Part shown: piece after piece, positions 8,096-14,778 of the stretch
Layout: each line of letters begins with the position of its first letter
Position numbering within the stretch: position 1 is the stretch's first letter
Origin: Bacteroidales bacterium
GTDB lineage: Bacteria > Bacteroidota > Bacteroidia > Bacteroidales > VadinHA17
Direction: 5' to 3'
NCBI GenBank assembly: GCA_003162595.1
Contig: PMNJ01000370.1
Coordinates: 1 to 15,001 of the forward strand
DNA: 15,001 nucleotides
Made by a program: the position numbers and the translations under genes
Notes under the pieces: model-generated
Seen by the model: the letters and a program-made list of their open reading frames with translations, nothing else
Told to the model about the DNA's origin: nothing
Databases searched by the model: none

Positions 8096-8776
8096 TTAAT
8101 GGGCCTCAATAAATTCTTTTAGTTCCTTATGCCATTTATCAAGGTCAATACTATTTGGATGTGATTCTTCATTAAATATCAGGTCTGCAATATACTGTGG
8201 ATTTTTACCTCCATTTAAAACAGCCATTATACAGGAAACGCAATGTACAACAATATCATTAGCAGGCATTTCAATTGCTTTTTCTATCATCAGGCCTTTT
8301 ACTTTTGCTGTGGGCATTGATCCATAGTAGACATCACCGCAACAAGTACTTTCTTTTCTGGTATTTTTAGGTTCCACTAACCTGACATTCATTTTTAACA
8401 AAAGGTCTCTGATCGAATCCTGAACTCTTTCCTCGTCGCGGGTTGGACAGGCATCAATAATTGACATAACCCTTCCTTTATAATCAGGCAGTATCAAAAA
8501 GCTATTTTCATTTATTACCTCCCAAAAAGAGATTGTAGAAACCCCTCTGTAATTTTTTCCGAAACGCATATCACATCCCGGACAGACATTTATTACTTTT
8601 GAGTTTTCGGGTAGATTTGGTTCATGCTGGCAGCATGTCATGAGCATATCTACATCACCCAGGTTTTTATTAAGCAGGTTGTGTATTTTAAAGGCCAGTT
8701 CAGGCTTATATAACATTAATGCACATCCCGGTGCAAAAAACAGTTTTTCTTTTTTCCCTCGGATACCTGAATTCAT
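8096..8776 (-). CDS. Tandem CCG-domain (heterodisulfide reductase subunit B-like) iron-sulfur protein
   Basis: A 226-residue soluble protein with two cysteine-rich CCG domains, as in HdrB, GlpC and LutA-type proteins. Domain 1 has C18, C48-C49 and C65-x-x-C68 (APGCALM, MTCCQHE, VCPGCDM). Domain 2 has C110, C145-C146 and C179-x-x-C182 (DACPTRD, STCCGDV, HCVSC). The second fits the consensus CX31-38CCX33-34CXXC (34 and 32 here); the first is shorter between CC and CxxC (15). In HdrB these cysteines bind an unusual non-cubane 4Fe-4S cluster that works on disulfides (family knowledge). No ferredoxin domain, membrane segment or signal peptide is seen, so it is probably cytoplasmic and needs a redox partner not found here. 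The ATG at 8776 follows a good -7 box by 31 nt. The neighbour is an exported Cys-rich protein, which hints at thiol or metal stress, but the real substrate is unknown. Confidence 0.82.
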   Translation of the reverse strand: MNSGIRGKKEKLFFAPGCALMLYKPELAFKIHNLLNKNLGDVDMLMTCCQHEPNLPENSKVINVCPGCDMRFGKNYRGVSTISFWEVINENSFLILPDYKGRVMSIIDACPTRDEERVQDSIRDLLLKMNVRLVEPKNTRKESTCCGDVYYGSMPTAKVKGLMIEKAIEMPANDIVVHCVSCIMAVLNGGKNPQYIADLIFNEESHPNSIDLDKWHKELKEFIEAH

Positions 8777-8807
8777 AGATTTTTACCTTTGCTTGCGCAT
8801 GTGGTGT

Positions 8808-8815
8808 CAAATCTA
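8808..8815 (-). promoter_or_regulatory. Bacteroidota-type -7 promoter box for the CCG-domain gene
   Basis: The minus strand reads TAGATTTG, an exact match to the -7 consensus TAnnTTTG used by the Bacteroidota primary sigma factor. It lies 31 nt before the ATG at 8776. No clear TTTG -33 element is seen at the usual distance; the upstream DNA (8820-8870) is strongly AT-rich. This suggests the CCG/HYC_CC_PP genes have their own transcription start, separate from cysN. Confidence 0.5.
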
Positions 8816-8876
8816 TGCCTTTTTACACTATTATTATATGATATAAATTATATTTTATCAATCAGAGAAATTAAAT

Positions 8877-8970
8877 CCTTTAACTGCAATGTTCACAAAG
8901 AATGCGCAAAGTCCGTAAAGAATACAAAGATTTAATCTGCGAAAAACTGCGAGATCAGAGGGAAAAGTTT
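8877..8970. repeat. Degenerate intergenic repeat of the CTTTGTG/CTTTGCG type
   Basis: On the minus strand the stretch reads as loosely repeated CTTTGTG/CTTTGCG/CTTTACG words: TCGCAG occurs around 8938-8955, then CTTTGTATTCTTTACGGAC and CTTTGCGCATTCTTTGTG, ending near GCAGTTAAAGG. The 10-mer GTTCACAAAG (8891-8900) recurs at 10345-10354 in the same orientation. Words like these are common noncoding repeats in environmental Bacteroidota genomes (from memory). No coding potential is seen. Confidence 0.55.
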
Positions 8971-9023
8971 AAGAACTTACACAGAGAAACACAGAGGAGA
9001 CACAGAGGGCCACAGAGAAAATA
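8971..9023 (+). repeat. 53-bp ACAGAG-rich repeat, copy A (inverted relative to copy B)
   Basis: Begins AAGAACTTACAC and ends CCACAGAGAAAATA. It aligns without gaps to the reverse complement of 10372-10424 over 53 bp, with about 43 identities: 12/12 at the left end, about 10/18 in the middle and 21/23 at the right end. It stops 2 nt short of the cysN stop codon. The interior contains several ACAGAG words. Confidence 0.8.
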
Positions 9024-9025
9024 TA

Positions 9026-10294
9026 TTAAATGATCATTCCGGCAGCAACAGTTTCGTTTGTACCTTCATCAATAAAGATCATACTTCCGGTTATGTTATT
9101 CTTTTTATAGCTATCAAAAAATACCGGCTTTGACGTCTTTATGGTGATATTTGCTATATCGTTCATATTAATTGATCTGTTTTCAAAATCATTTTCAAGC
9201 GTGTTGATGTTCATCCTGTAACTGACTGATTTTATAATACATCCTGCTTCATTGCTGTTGATTCTTATCAGGTACTTTCCCCCCAGCTGCATCGGGCGTT
9301 CATTGAACCAGCAAATCATCAGGTTAATATCCTGACTTATCACGGGCAAGTCATCTGTGGATACCAGCATGTCACCCCGGCTGATATCGATCTCATCTTC
9401 AAGAGATATTGCAACTGAATCTCCTGCAACAGTTTCTGAAAGGGTTTTACCCAGAACATCAATACTTTTGATTTTCGATTTACGAAGCGAAGGTAAAATG
9501 GTTACCTCTTCACCGGGTCTGAATACACCACCGGCAACACGTCCGGCATAGCCTCTGTAATCGTGAAACTCAGTAGTGTTAGGACGTATGATTGTTTGAA
9601 CAGGAAAACGCTTGTTGTCAGGATTTTTATTTTTCCTGATCTCAATTGTTTCAATGAGATTCAGAAATGTTTTTCCATTATACCAATTCATTCTGGAAGA
9701 TTGGTCGACAACGTTATCACCGTATTTTGCACTTATTGGGATAAAATGGGAATCGGTGATATTAAGTTTAACAGTAAGTAGAGTAAGTTCATCCTTTATT
9801 CTGTTAAAAACTGACTCCGCCCATTCAACCATGTCCATCTTATTAATACAGAATATAATATGACGAATATCAAGCAAAGAAGCAATATAAGAATGCCTGA
9901 TTGTTTGCTCAAGAACACCTTTCCGGGCATCAATAAGTATTACTGCCAGATCGGCAGTGCTTGCACCTGTTACCATATTACGTGTATACTGGATATGTCC
10001 GGGGGTGTCGGCAATTATGAATTTTCTACGGGGTGTTGCAAAGTATCTGTATGCCACATCAATTGTTATGCCCTGCTCACGTTCAGCTCTTAACCCGTCA
10101 GTCAGAAGCGAAAGATCAAGTTCATCTCTCCCAAGCCTTTTCCCCGATTGGACTATATGCTCCATCTGGTCCTCAAATATTGATTTGCTGTCATAAAGCA
10201 GCCTGCCTATCAGAGTACTTTTACCATCATCAACACTTCCTGCTGTTGTAAATCTCAATAGACTTTTATTCTCGCTCTTACCGTTTATTTTCAT
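9026..10294 (-). CDS. cysN: Sulfate adenylyltransferase subunit 1 (ATP sulfurylase GTPase subunit)
   Basis: Regulatory GTPase of the cytoplasmic CysDN complex; GTP hydrolysis drives formation of adenosine 5'-phosphosulfate (APS) from ATP and sulfate. With the ATG at 10294 it has 422 residues. The G motifs are complete: P-loop GSVDDGKST at 19-27 (the form typical of CysN), GITID around T77, DTPGH at 96-100, NKMD at 151-154 and a SAKYGDNV motif. Beta-barrel domains similar to elongation factor domains II and III follow. A longer reading from a TTG at 10321 would begin inside an intergenic repeat and adds nothing conserved, so I reject it. There is no APS kinase (CysC) fusion at the C-terminus. 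Repeats abut both ends of the gene: copy A lies 2 nt past its stop and other repeats fill the 136-nt gap to cysD. Confidence 0.95.
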   Translation of the reverse strand: MKINGKSENKSLLRFTTAGSVDDGKSTLIGRLLYDSKSIFEDQMEHIVQSGKRLGRDELDLSLLTDGLRAEREQGITIDVAYRYFATPRRKFIIADTPGHIQYTRNMVTGASTADLAVILIDARKGVLEQTIRHSYIASLLDIRHIIFCINKMDMVEWAESVFNRIKDELTLLTVKLNITDSHFIPISAKYGDNVVDQSSRMNWYNGKTFLNLIETIEIRKNKNPDNKRFPVQTIIRPNTTEFHDYRGYAGRVAGGVFRPGEEVTILPSLRKSKIKSIDVLGKTLSETVAGDSVAISLEDEIDISRGDMLVSTDDLPVISQDINLMICWFNERPMQLGGKYLIRINSNEAGCIIKSVSYRMNINTLENDFENRSINMNDIANITIKTSKPVFFDSYKKNNITGSMIFIDEGTNETVAAGMII

Positions 10295-10313
10295 CTTAAT
10301 TATTATTTCTTTT

Positions 10314-10371
10314 AACCACAAGGGGACACGAAGGTTATACTACGGTTCACAAAGGATTGTTTTACCTGAGG
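10314..10371. repeat. Degenerate CTTTGTG-type repeat between cysD and cysN
   Basis: The minus strand reads CCTTTGTGAACCG, then CCTTCGTGTCCCCTTGTGG and TTAAAAG, a run of imperfect CTTTGTG words like those at 8877-8970. It contains the shared 10-mer GTTCACAAAG (10345-10354, + strand). It lies just upstream of the cysN ATG, so it forms part of the cysN translation leader if the operon is one transcript. Confidence 0.55.
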
Positions 10372-10424
10372 TATTTTCTCTGTGGTTCTCTGTGCTTCTC
10401 CTGTTCTCCTCAGTGTAAGTTCTT
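10372..10424 (-). repeat. 53-bp ACAGAG-rich repeat, copy B (inverted relative to copy A)
   Basis: On the minus strand this begins AAGAACTTACAC and ends CCACAGAGAAAATA, matching copy A (8971-9023) over 53 bp without gaps at about 43 positions. It begins 6 nt after the cysD stop codon. Copies A and B point toward each other across cysN, so a single transcript carrying both could pair them into a long-range stem. Confidence 0.8.
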
Positions 10425-10430
10425 CTTTCT

Positions 10431-11345
10431 TCAAAAATATCCTTCTTTCTTACGGTCTTCCATTGCAGCTTCGGAGCGTTTGTCATCATATCTTCCACCT
10501 CTTTCGGTAACCCTGGTTGCCGCTATCTCTGCTATAATTTCTTCAAGGGTATCTGCTTTCGACAGTGTTACACCTGTACATGTAATATCTCCGATCGTAC
10601 GGCAGCGAACGTCAGTTTCAAATACTTTTTCATCCGGTTTTAATTGCATGAAAGGTGCCCAGGCCAGATAGACACCGTTCCGGCTGAATATCCTCCGTCG
10701 GTGAGTATAGTATAATTCCGGTAGTTTTATGCTTTCATTCAGGATATATTGCCAGACATCCAATTCTGTCCAGTTGCTTATGGGGAATACCCTGAAATGC
10801 TCACCCTGATGTTTCCGGCCGTTAAAAATGTTCCATAACTCCGGGCGCTGGTTCTTTGGGTCCCATTGGCCAAATTCATTTCTGTGCGAGAAGAACCTTT
10901 CTTTGGCGCGGGCTTTCTCCTCGTCACGGCGACCACCTCCAATTGCCACATCGATTTTTAGTTCTTCAATAGCATCAAGCAGGGTAATTGACTGGGCCTT
11001 GTTACGGCTGGCATTAATACCATGCTCTTCCGTAACCCTTCCATTGTTTATGGAATCCTGTACATACCTGACAATTAATTCAGCTCCGAATTCTTTTGCA
11101 AGATCGTCACGGAACTTTAATGTCTCCTCAAAATTATGACCGGTATCGATATGCATCAGGCTGAATGGTATTCTGGCAGGCCAGAATGCTTTTCTTGCCA
11201 GATGAACGAGCACAATTGAATCCTTCCCGCCTGAGAACAGCAATACTTTGTTCTCGAACTGAGCAGCAACCTCACGCATCACAAATATTGCCTCATCTTC
11301 AAGTTCTTTCAGATGCTCATCGTTTATGTTTAGTGTATTCTTCAT
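10431..11345 (-). CDS. cysD: Sulfate adenylyltransferase subunit 2 (ATP sulfurylase catalytic subunit)
   Basis: Catalytic subunit of cytoplasmic CysDN ATP sulfurylase, which adenylates sulfate to APS. With the ATG at 11345 it has 304 residues, close to E. coli CysD (302). The PP-loop SGGKDS lies at 38-43, followed by HIDTGHNFEET, GGGRRDEEKARAKERFFS and the classic C-terminus RGGRYDDKRSEAAMEDRKK...GYF. A longer frame from a GTG at 11447 would translate intergenic repeat DNA and overlap the end of cysH, so I reject it. The gene is 77 nt after cysH and 136 nt before the cysN ATG; both gaps hold repeats, but same-strand order and pathway logic support one operon. Confidence 0.96.
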   Translation of the reverse strand: MKNTLNINDEHLKELEDEAIFVMREVAAQFENKVLLFSGGKDSIVLVHLARKAFWPARIPFSLMHIDTGHNFEETLKFRDDLAKEFGAELIVRYVQDSINNGRVTEEHGINASRNKAQSITLLDAIEELKIDVAIGGGRRDEEKARAKERFFSHRNEFGQWDPKNQRPELWNIFNGRKHQGEHFRVFPISNWTELDVWQYILNESIKLPELYYTHRRRIFSRNGVYLAWAPFMQLKPDEKVFETDVRCRTIGDITCTGVTLSKADTLEEIIAEIAATRVTERGGRYDDKRSEAAMEDRKKEGYF

Positions 11346-11434
11346 TGAAATAATTTTCTTACTAATGGTTTGCGGCTTGTGGTACGCGGTGATCGGTTGT
11401 TTAACTTTACGCCTTTTTGCCTTTAAGCCTTTGA
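11346..11434. repeat. Repeat-rich spacer between cysH and cysD, including an 8-bp tandem repeat over the cysH stop
   Basis: On the + strand, 11411-11434 is three 8-bp units of the form GCCTTTnn (GCCTTTTT, GCCTTTAA, GCCTTTGA). The cysH stop codon (11423-11425) lies inside the second unit, so the last CysH codons are repeat-derived. The rest of the spacer has a second repeat style; on the minus strand it reads CACCGCGTACCACAAGCCGC, a degenerate ACCGC/ACCAC series. No gene or hairpin terminator is seen. Confidence 0.6.
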
Positions 11435-12160
11435 GTGTAATCCACACTCTTTTGATCCATCATTCTCCCACCACCATCTTCCGGCGCGAAAATCTTCACC
11501 GGGTTTTACAGCTTTGGTACATGGTTCACATCCGATGCTTACATAGCCTTTATCGTGCAGTGTATTATAAGGGAGATTATTTTCCTTTACAAAGTTCCTC
11601 ACATCATCAAATGACCATTTGAAGAGAGGATAGAATTTAAAAAGTTTTTTGTCTGTATCATATTCGAGCCAATCCAATTTATTGCGATCATCTGACTGAT
11701 CTGCTCTTATTCCAGATATCCAGCACTCCATTCCTTTCAATGCTCTGTTCAGAGGTACAACTTTTCTAATTCTGCAGCACTCTTTCCTGTTCTCTACCGA
11801 ATTGTAAAAACTAAATGGTCCCTTTTCTGTAACCATCTTTTCAACAGCATCATATTCAGGAAAATAAACAAATATTTTTTTATCGTATCTGATTATTGTT
11901 TTTGAAAAGACATCATATGTCTGGGGGAATAATCTTCCAGTATCCAGGGTACTGACTTTTATATCTAAATTATTGGCGAAGATCTTATGAGTAATAACCT
12001 GATCTTCAATTCCCAGGCTTGTTGTAAATACAATCTTATCCGGGAACAGCGATTGCAGCTTCACTAACTGATCCACTATAGAAAGTCCGTCGAGATGTCT
12101 TTTTAAATCCTTCAGTTGCATATCATTTTGTTTGTTTGCAATTTTTTTATAATGATCCAT
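11423..12160 (-). CDS. cysH: Assimilatory APS reductase (CysH family, 4Fe-4S type)
   Basis: Cytoplasmic enzyme that would reduce adenylyl sulfate to sulfite and AMP, with thioredoxin as electron donor. It has 245 residues. The PAPS-reductase fold is shown by TTSLGIEDQV at 46-55 and STLDTGRLFP at 70-79. The four iron-sulfur cysteines that mark APS (not PAPS) reductases are present: C128-C129 (KECCRIRKV) and C211-x-x-C214 (GCEPCT). The catalytic cysteine is C239 in the C-terminal ECGLH. Substrate choice by these cysteines is established for the family and agrees with the lack of an APS kinase gene here. The ATG at 12160 follows the pstB stop by only 8 nt, so cysH must be co-transcribed with the ABC transporter unless a promoter lies within pstB. 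An alternative start at M14 (12121) cannot be excluded. The last codons fall in an 8-bp tandem repeat. Confidence 0.94.
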   Translation of the reverse strand: MDHYKKIANKQNDMQLKDLKRHLDGLSIVDQLVKLQSLFPDKIVFTTSLGIEDQVITHKIFANNLDIKVSTLDTGRLFPQTYDVFSKTIIRYDKKIFVYFPEYDAVEKMVTEKGPFSFYNSVENRKECCRIRKVVPLNRALKGMECWISGIRADQSDDRNKLDWLEYDTDKKLFKFYPLFKWSFDDVRNFVKENNLPYNTLHDKGYVSIGCEPCTKAVKPGEDFRAGRWWWENDGSKECGLHSKA

Positions 12161-12168
12161 TCAATTTG

Positions 12169-13011
12169 TTAGCTGAAACTCCCTGAAAGATATTCCTTTG
12201 TCAATTGTTTTTTTGGGTTATTAAAGAACTCGTCAGTAGAGCCGGATTCAATTATTTTACCCAGATACATAAATATAATATGGTCGGCAATACGTTTAGC
12301 CTGCCGGAGTGTATGGGTCACAAGTATAATTGTATATTTTTCTTTCAGTTTTATAAAAAGTTCTTCAATTTTTTTTGTTGAAAGCGGATCCAATGCAGAA
12401 GTAGCCTCATCTCCAAGTATGTATTCAGGTTCTATAGCTAACCCTCGTGCCAGACACAGCCTCTGTTGCTGTCCGATTGATAACCGCGTGGCAGATGTAC
12501 GTACTCTGTCTCTAACCTCATCCCACAAGCCTACATATTGCAGGTATTGGATTACGGTTTGATTGATTGCTTTCCTTTTCTTAATCCCATGTATCCGGGG
12601 TCCGTAGGCGACATTCTCATATATCGACATTGGCAGCGGACAGGGCCGCTGTGCAAGTAACCCCATTTTCTTCCGGGTATCAATCACATTCACATGCTGT
12701 CCATAGATATTTTCATCATTGACAAAAACTTTGCCACTGATCTTTACCTCAGGAGATTCGTCATGCATCCGGTTCAAGGTTTTCAGAAATGTTGATTTGC
12801 CGCATCCCGAGGGACCTATGATACATGTAATGCTTTTTTCGGGAATTGTAAGGTTTATATCCTTCAGGATGTGCTGATTCTCTATATACACATCAAGACC
12901 TTCGATTTTAATCGACTGATTCGTGACCAGTTTTTTTAAAGTTATTGCATTATTCATTTCAATAACTGAATTATAGTTGCTGTTTATCAGAATTTGATTT
13001 GTTGAGATCAT
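12169..13011 (-). CDS. pstB: Phosphate-type ABC transporter ATPase (divergent PstB)
   Basis: Cytoplasmic ATPase that would power the PstC/PstA permease. It has 280 residues, with Walker A GPSGCGKST at 66-74, Q-loop Q121 followed by the PstB hallmark MSIYENVAYGPR (128-139), signature LSIGQ at 177-181, Walker B acidic pair D201-E202 and switch H233. Several positions differ from the usual PstB: LSGGQ is LSIGQ, DEPTSALDP is DEATSALDP, and the Q-loop reads AQRPCPLP where FQKPNPFP is common. Catalytic residues are intact, so it should be active. The ATG at 13011 overlaps the pstA stop by 4 nt (ATGA), which favours this start; M19 (12957) is an alternative that would trim an unusual N-terminal extension. 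cysH follows 8 nt after the stop, where phoU would be expected in a phosphate operon. The transported anion is therefore uncertain. Confidence 0.9.
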   Translation of the reverse strand: MISTNQILINSNYNSVIEMNNAITLKKLVTNQSIKIEGLDVYIENQHILKDINLTIPEKSITCIIGPSGCGKSTFLKTLNRMHDESPEVKISGKVFVNDENIYGQHVNVIDTRKKMGLLAQRPCPLPMSIYENVAYGPRIHGIKKRKAINQTVIQYLQYVGLWDEVRDRVRTSATRLSIGQQQRLCLARGLAIEPEYILGDEATSALDPLSTKKIEELFIKLKEKYTIILVTHTLRQAKRIADHIIFMYLGKIIESGSTDEFFNNPKKQLTKEYLSGSFS

Positions 13012-13847
13012 ATTTTATTTTTTGAAAATTTTGAACTGAAATACCGTGCAGAAAAACTCAGTATAAGAATAATTACAGTAAGAATTATTGCTGAAGCATA
13101 AGCACGGTTCTGAACCTCTTCAACAGGACTTCCCAGTTGAAAGAATATCGAAAGAGGTAATGTTGCAGCCGGTTGATTTAAAGAAGCTGGTATATTATCG
13201 GTATACCCTGCGGTGAACAGAACGGTAGCCGCATCTCCTATTCCTCGGCCGATGGCAAGCAAGATAGCTGTGACCAACCCTGGCATAAGTTGTCTTAGTA
13301 TGACTTTTACCATCTCATATTTTGTGGCTCCTAGTGATAATAATGCATCTGGCAGATCGCGCGACAATAGCCTGGTTATTTCATCAAACGATCGCATCAT
13401 TATTGGCATTATAAGCATAGCTACTGTTAGAATTCCTCCTAATAATGATGCTCTGATTCCAAGATAGATCATTAGAGCAAATCCGAAAGCTCCGTAAACA
13501 ATTGATGGAATTCCGAACAAAATATCAAGTGAAAATCTGATTAAAAAGGCGAAAACTGACTTTGGAGGCAGATAGAAATTTACAAACATAACTAGTGGTA
13601 CACTAATAAGTATACTTATTATGAGTGATCCAATCATTATGTATAAAGAACCGACAATTGCATTCAGTACACCACCTTCCTTTCCCAGATAAAATCCGCC
13701 ACCCGGAAGTTTTGTTATCATGTCCAGATTAAGAGCTGGCAAACCTCTGTAAAAAACGGTAGCAATTATGTACACAAGAACACCAAGTATGATCATTGCT
13801 GCACAAATCATAATTACCTTAAATATTTTTTCTTCTAAATGTTTCAT
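13008..13847 (-). CDS. pstA: Phosphate-type ABC transporter permease (divergent PstA)
   Basis: Inner-membrane permease that would pair with PstC. From ATG 13847 it has 279 residues; the two extra residues upstream (from a TTG at 13853) are ignored. About six membrane segments are visible, at roughly 11-34, 65-92, 102-130, 137-152, 190-215 and 250-270. The EAA loop contacting the ATPase is LPDALLSLGATKYEMVKVIL (about 167-186 counted from the TTG). The segment after it, where most PstA proteins read R-x-x-GETAPLLFTA, here reads RGIGDAATVLFTAGYTD: the arginine is kept, but the conserved Glu is Asp and the following residues are changed. PstA overlaps pstB by 4 nt and starts 28 nt after pstC. The divergence may reflect a different substrate or a separate subfamily. 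Confidence 0.9.
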   Translation of the reverse strand: MKHLEEKIFKVIMICAAMIILGVLVYIIATVFYRGLPALNLDMITKLPGGGFYLGKEGGVLNAIVGSLYIMIGSLIISILISVPLVMFVNFYLPPKSVFAFLIRFSLDILFGIPSIVYGAFGFALMIYLGIRASLLGGILTVAMLIMPIMMRSFDEITRLLSRDLPDALLSLGATKYEMVKVILRQLMPGLVTAILLAIGRGIGDAATVLFTAGYTDNIPASLNQPAATLPLSIFFQLGSPVEEVQNRAYASAIILTVIILILSFSARYFSSKFSKNKI

Positions 13848-13875
13848 AATCAACTAAAAATCATTTGGCTGTTAA

Positions 13876-14772
13876 TTAGAACTGATATCTTCTTTCAATC
13901 TGATTCAATGTAAATCTTGAAAGACCGTTAAATAAAACCACAATAATGAAAAGCAGAAAAGCGGAGAACATAAGGGCTGATTCATAACTTGGCATTGAGA
14001 GCATTTCTCCATAATTGTTTGCGATTAATGCAGGAAGTGGATAACAAGCGTCAAAAATTGAATGAGGAATCTGTGTTATGTTACCGCATACCATCAAAAC
14101 CGCCATAGTTTCACCAAAAGCCCTTGATAATGCCAGAACAGTAGCAGCAATAATGCCTGAGACCGATTTCCTGAGAATCACTTTTTTTACTGTCTGCCAT
14201 TTGGTTGCGCCCATAGACAAGGAAGCATCGGTCATCTCTTTCGGGATTGAACGAAAAACTTCCACCATTATGCTTATCAAAAGAGGAATTATCATTACAG
14301 CAAGTACAATACCTCCCGCAAGAACAGTATACCCGGAGGAAAATGCAACGAATCTGGGAGCTATCTTATTGGCGATCAGAGGAACAATGGTCAAAGTACC
14401 CCAAACTCCATATATTACAGGAGGAATACCTGAAAGCAGATCTACGATCGGTTCAAAAAGCCGTTTGACATTCTTTGAAGCATAGGAATTAAGATAAATG
14501 CTTGTAAGAATGGAAAATGGGAGGGCTATAATTATTGCTATGAGGGATACATAAAAAGTACTGAAAATAAAAGGGAGGAAGCCGTAATCACCTTTGAAGG
14601 GTTTCCAGTTTGCGGATGTAAGTAATATCCAGAGACTTTTCTCCTTCATTATGGGTAATGCTTTGAAAAACAAGCTTACCCCGATAACAATAAGAAATAG
14701 TATCGTAAAAATGGCAATGCCCAGCATAATATACCGGGCAGTCTTGTCTTTTACAGCTCTCAGGAGACGCAT
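13876..14772 (-). CDS. pstC: Phosphate-type ABC transporter permease PstC
   Basis: Inner-membrane permease subunit of 298 residues (E. coli PstC has 319). Six membrane segments lie at about 15-37, 68-94, 108-132, 148-170, 205-228 and 265-284. The EAA loop is EMTDASLSMGATKWQTVKKV at 179-198. The motif LSRAFGETMAV follows, keeping the Arg and Glu (R217, E221) that match E. coli PstC residues known to matter for transport (R237, E240). PstC is thus more canonical than its partner PstA. The ATG at 14772 is 6 nt after the pstS stop, and pstA begins 28 nt downstream. Confidence 0.92.
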   Translation of the reverse strand: MRLLRAVKDKTARYIMLGIAIFTILFLIVIGVSLFFKALPIMKEKSLWILLTSANWKPFKGDYGFLPFIFSTFYVSLIAIIIALPFSILTSIYLNSYASKNVKRLFEPIVDLLSGIPPVIYGVWGTLTIVPLIANKIAPRFVAFSSGYTVLAGGIVLAVMIIPLLISIMVEVFRSIPKEMTDASLSMGATKWQTVKKVILRKSVSGIIAATVLALSRAFGETMAVLMVCGNITQIPHSIFDACYPLPALIANNYGEMLSMPSYESALMFSAFLLFIIVVLFNGLSRFTLNQIERRYQF

Positions 14773-14778
14773 TTTATA

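Noticed and set aside
8025..8109. Longer start for the HYC_CC_PP gene at 8109
   Set aside because: It would overlap the CCG-domain gene and put 28 polar residues ahead of a clear signal peptide that begins at ATG 8025.
8877..9023. Possible CRISPR array or tRNA-like element in the ACAGAG repeats
   Set aside because: Repeat words are short, degenerate and without regular spacers; no cloverleaf or cas gene is present.
8971..9023. Rho-independent terminator after cysN
   Set aside because: The repeat has no local GC-rich hairpin followed by a T run on the minus strand; only long-range pairing with copy B is possible.
10295..10321. TTG start of cysN nine codons upstream
   Set aside because: The extension reads from intergenic repeat DNA and adds no conserved residues; ATG 10294 gives a normal CysN N-terminus.
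10357..11139. Plus-strand open frames opposite cysD
   Set aside because: Antisense shadows of a well-conserved gene; one starts inside the intergenic repeats.
11346..11447. GTG start of cysD 34 codons upstream
   Set aside because: It would translate the repeat-rich spacer and overlap the end of cysH; ATG 11345 gives a length of 304, matching the family.
14078..14485. Plus-strand open frame of 135 codons opposite pstC
   Set aside because: It is antisense to a clear PstC, shows no domain or signal peptide, and its composition mirrors the opposite-strand hydrophobic gene.
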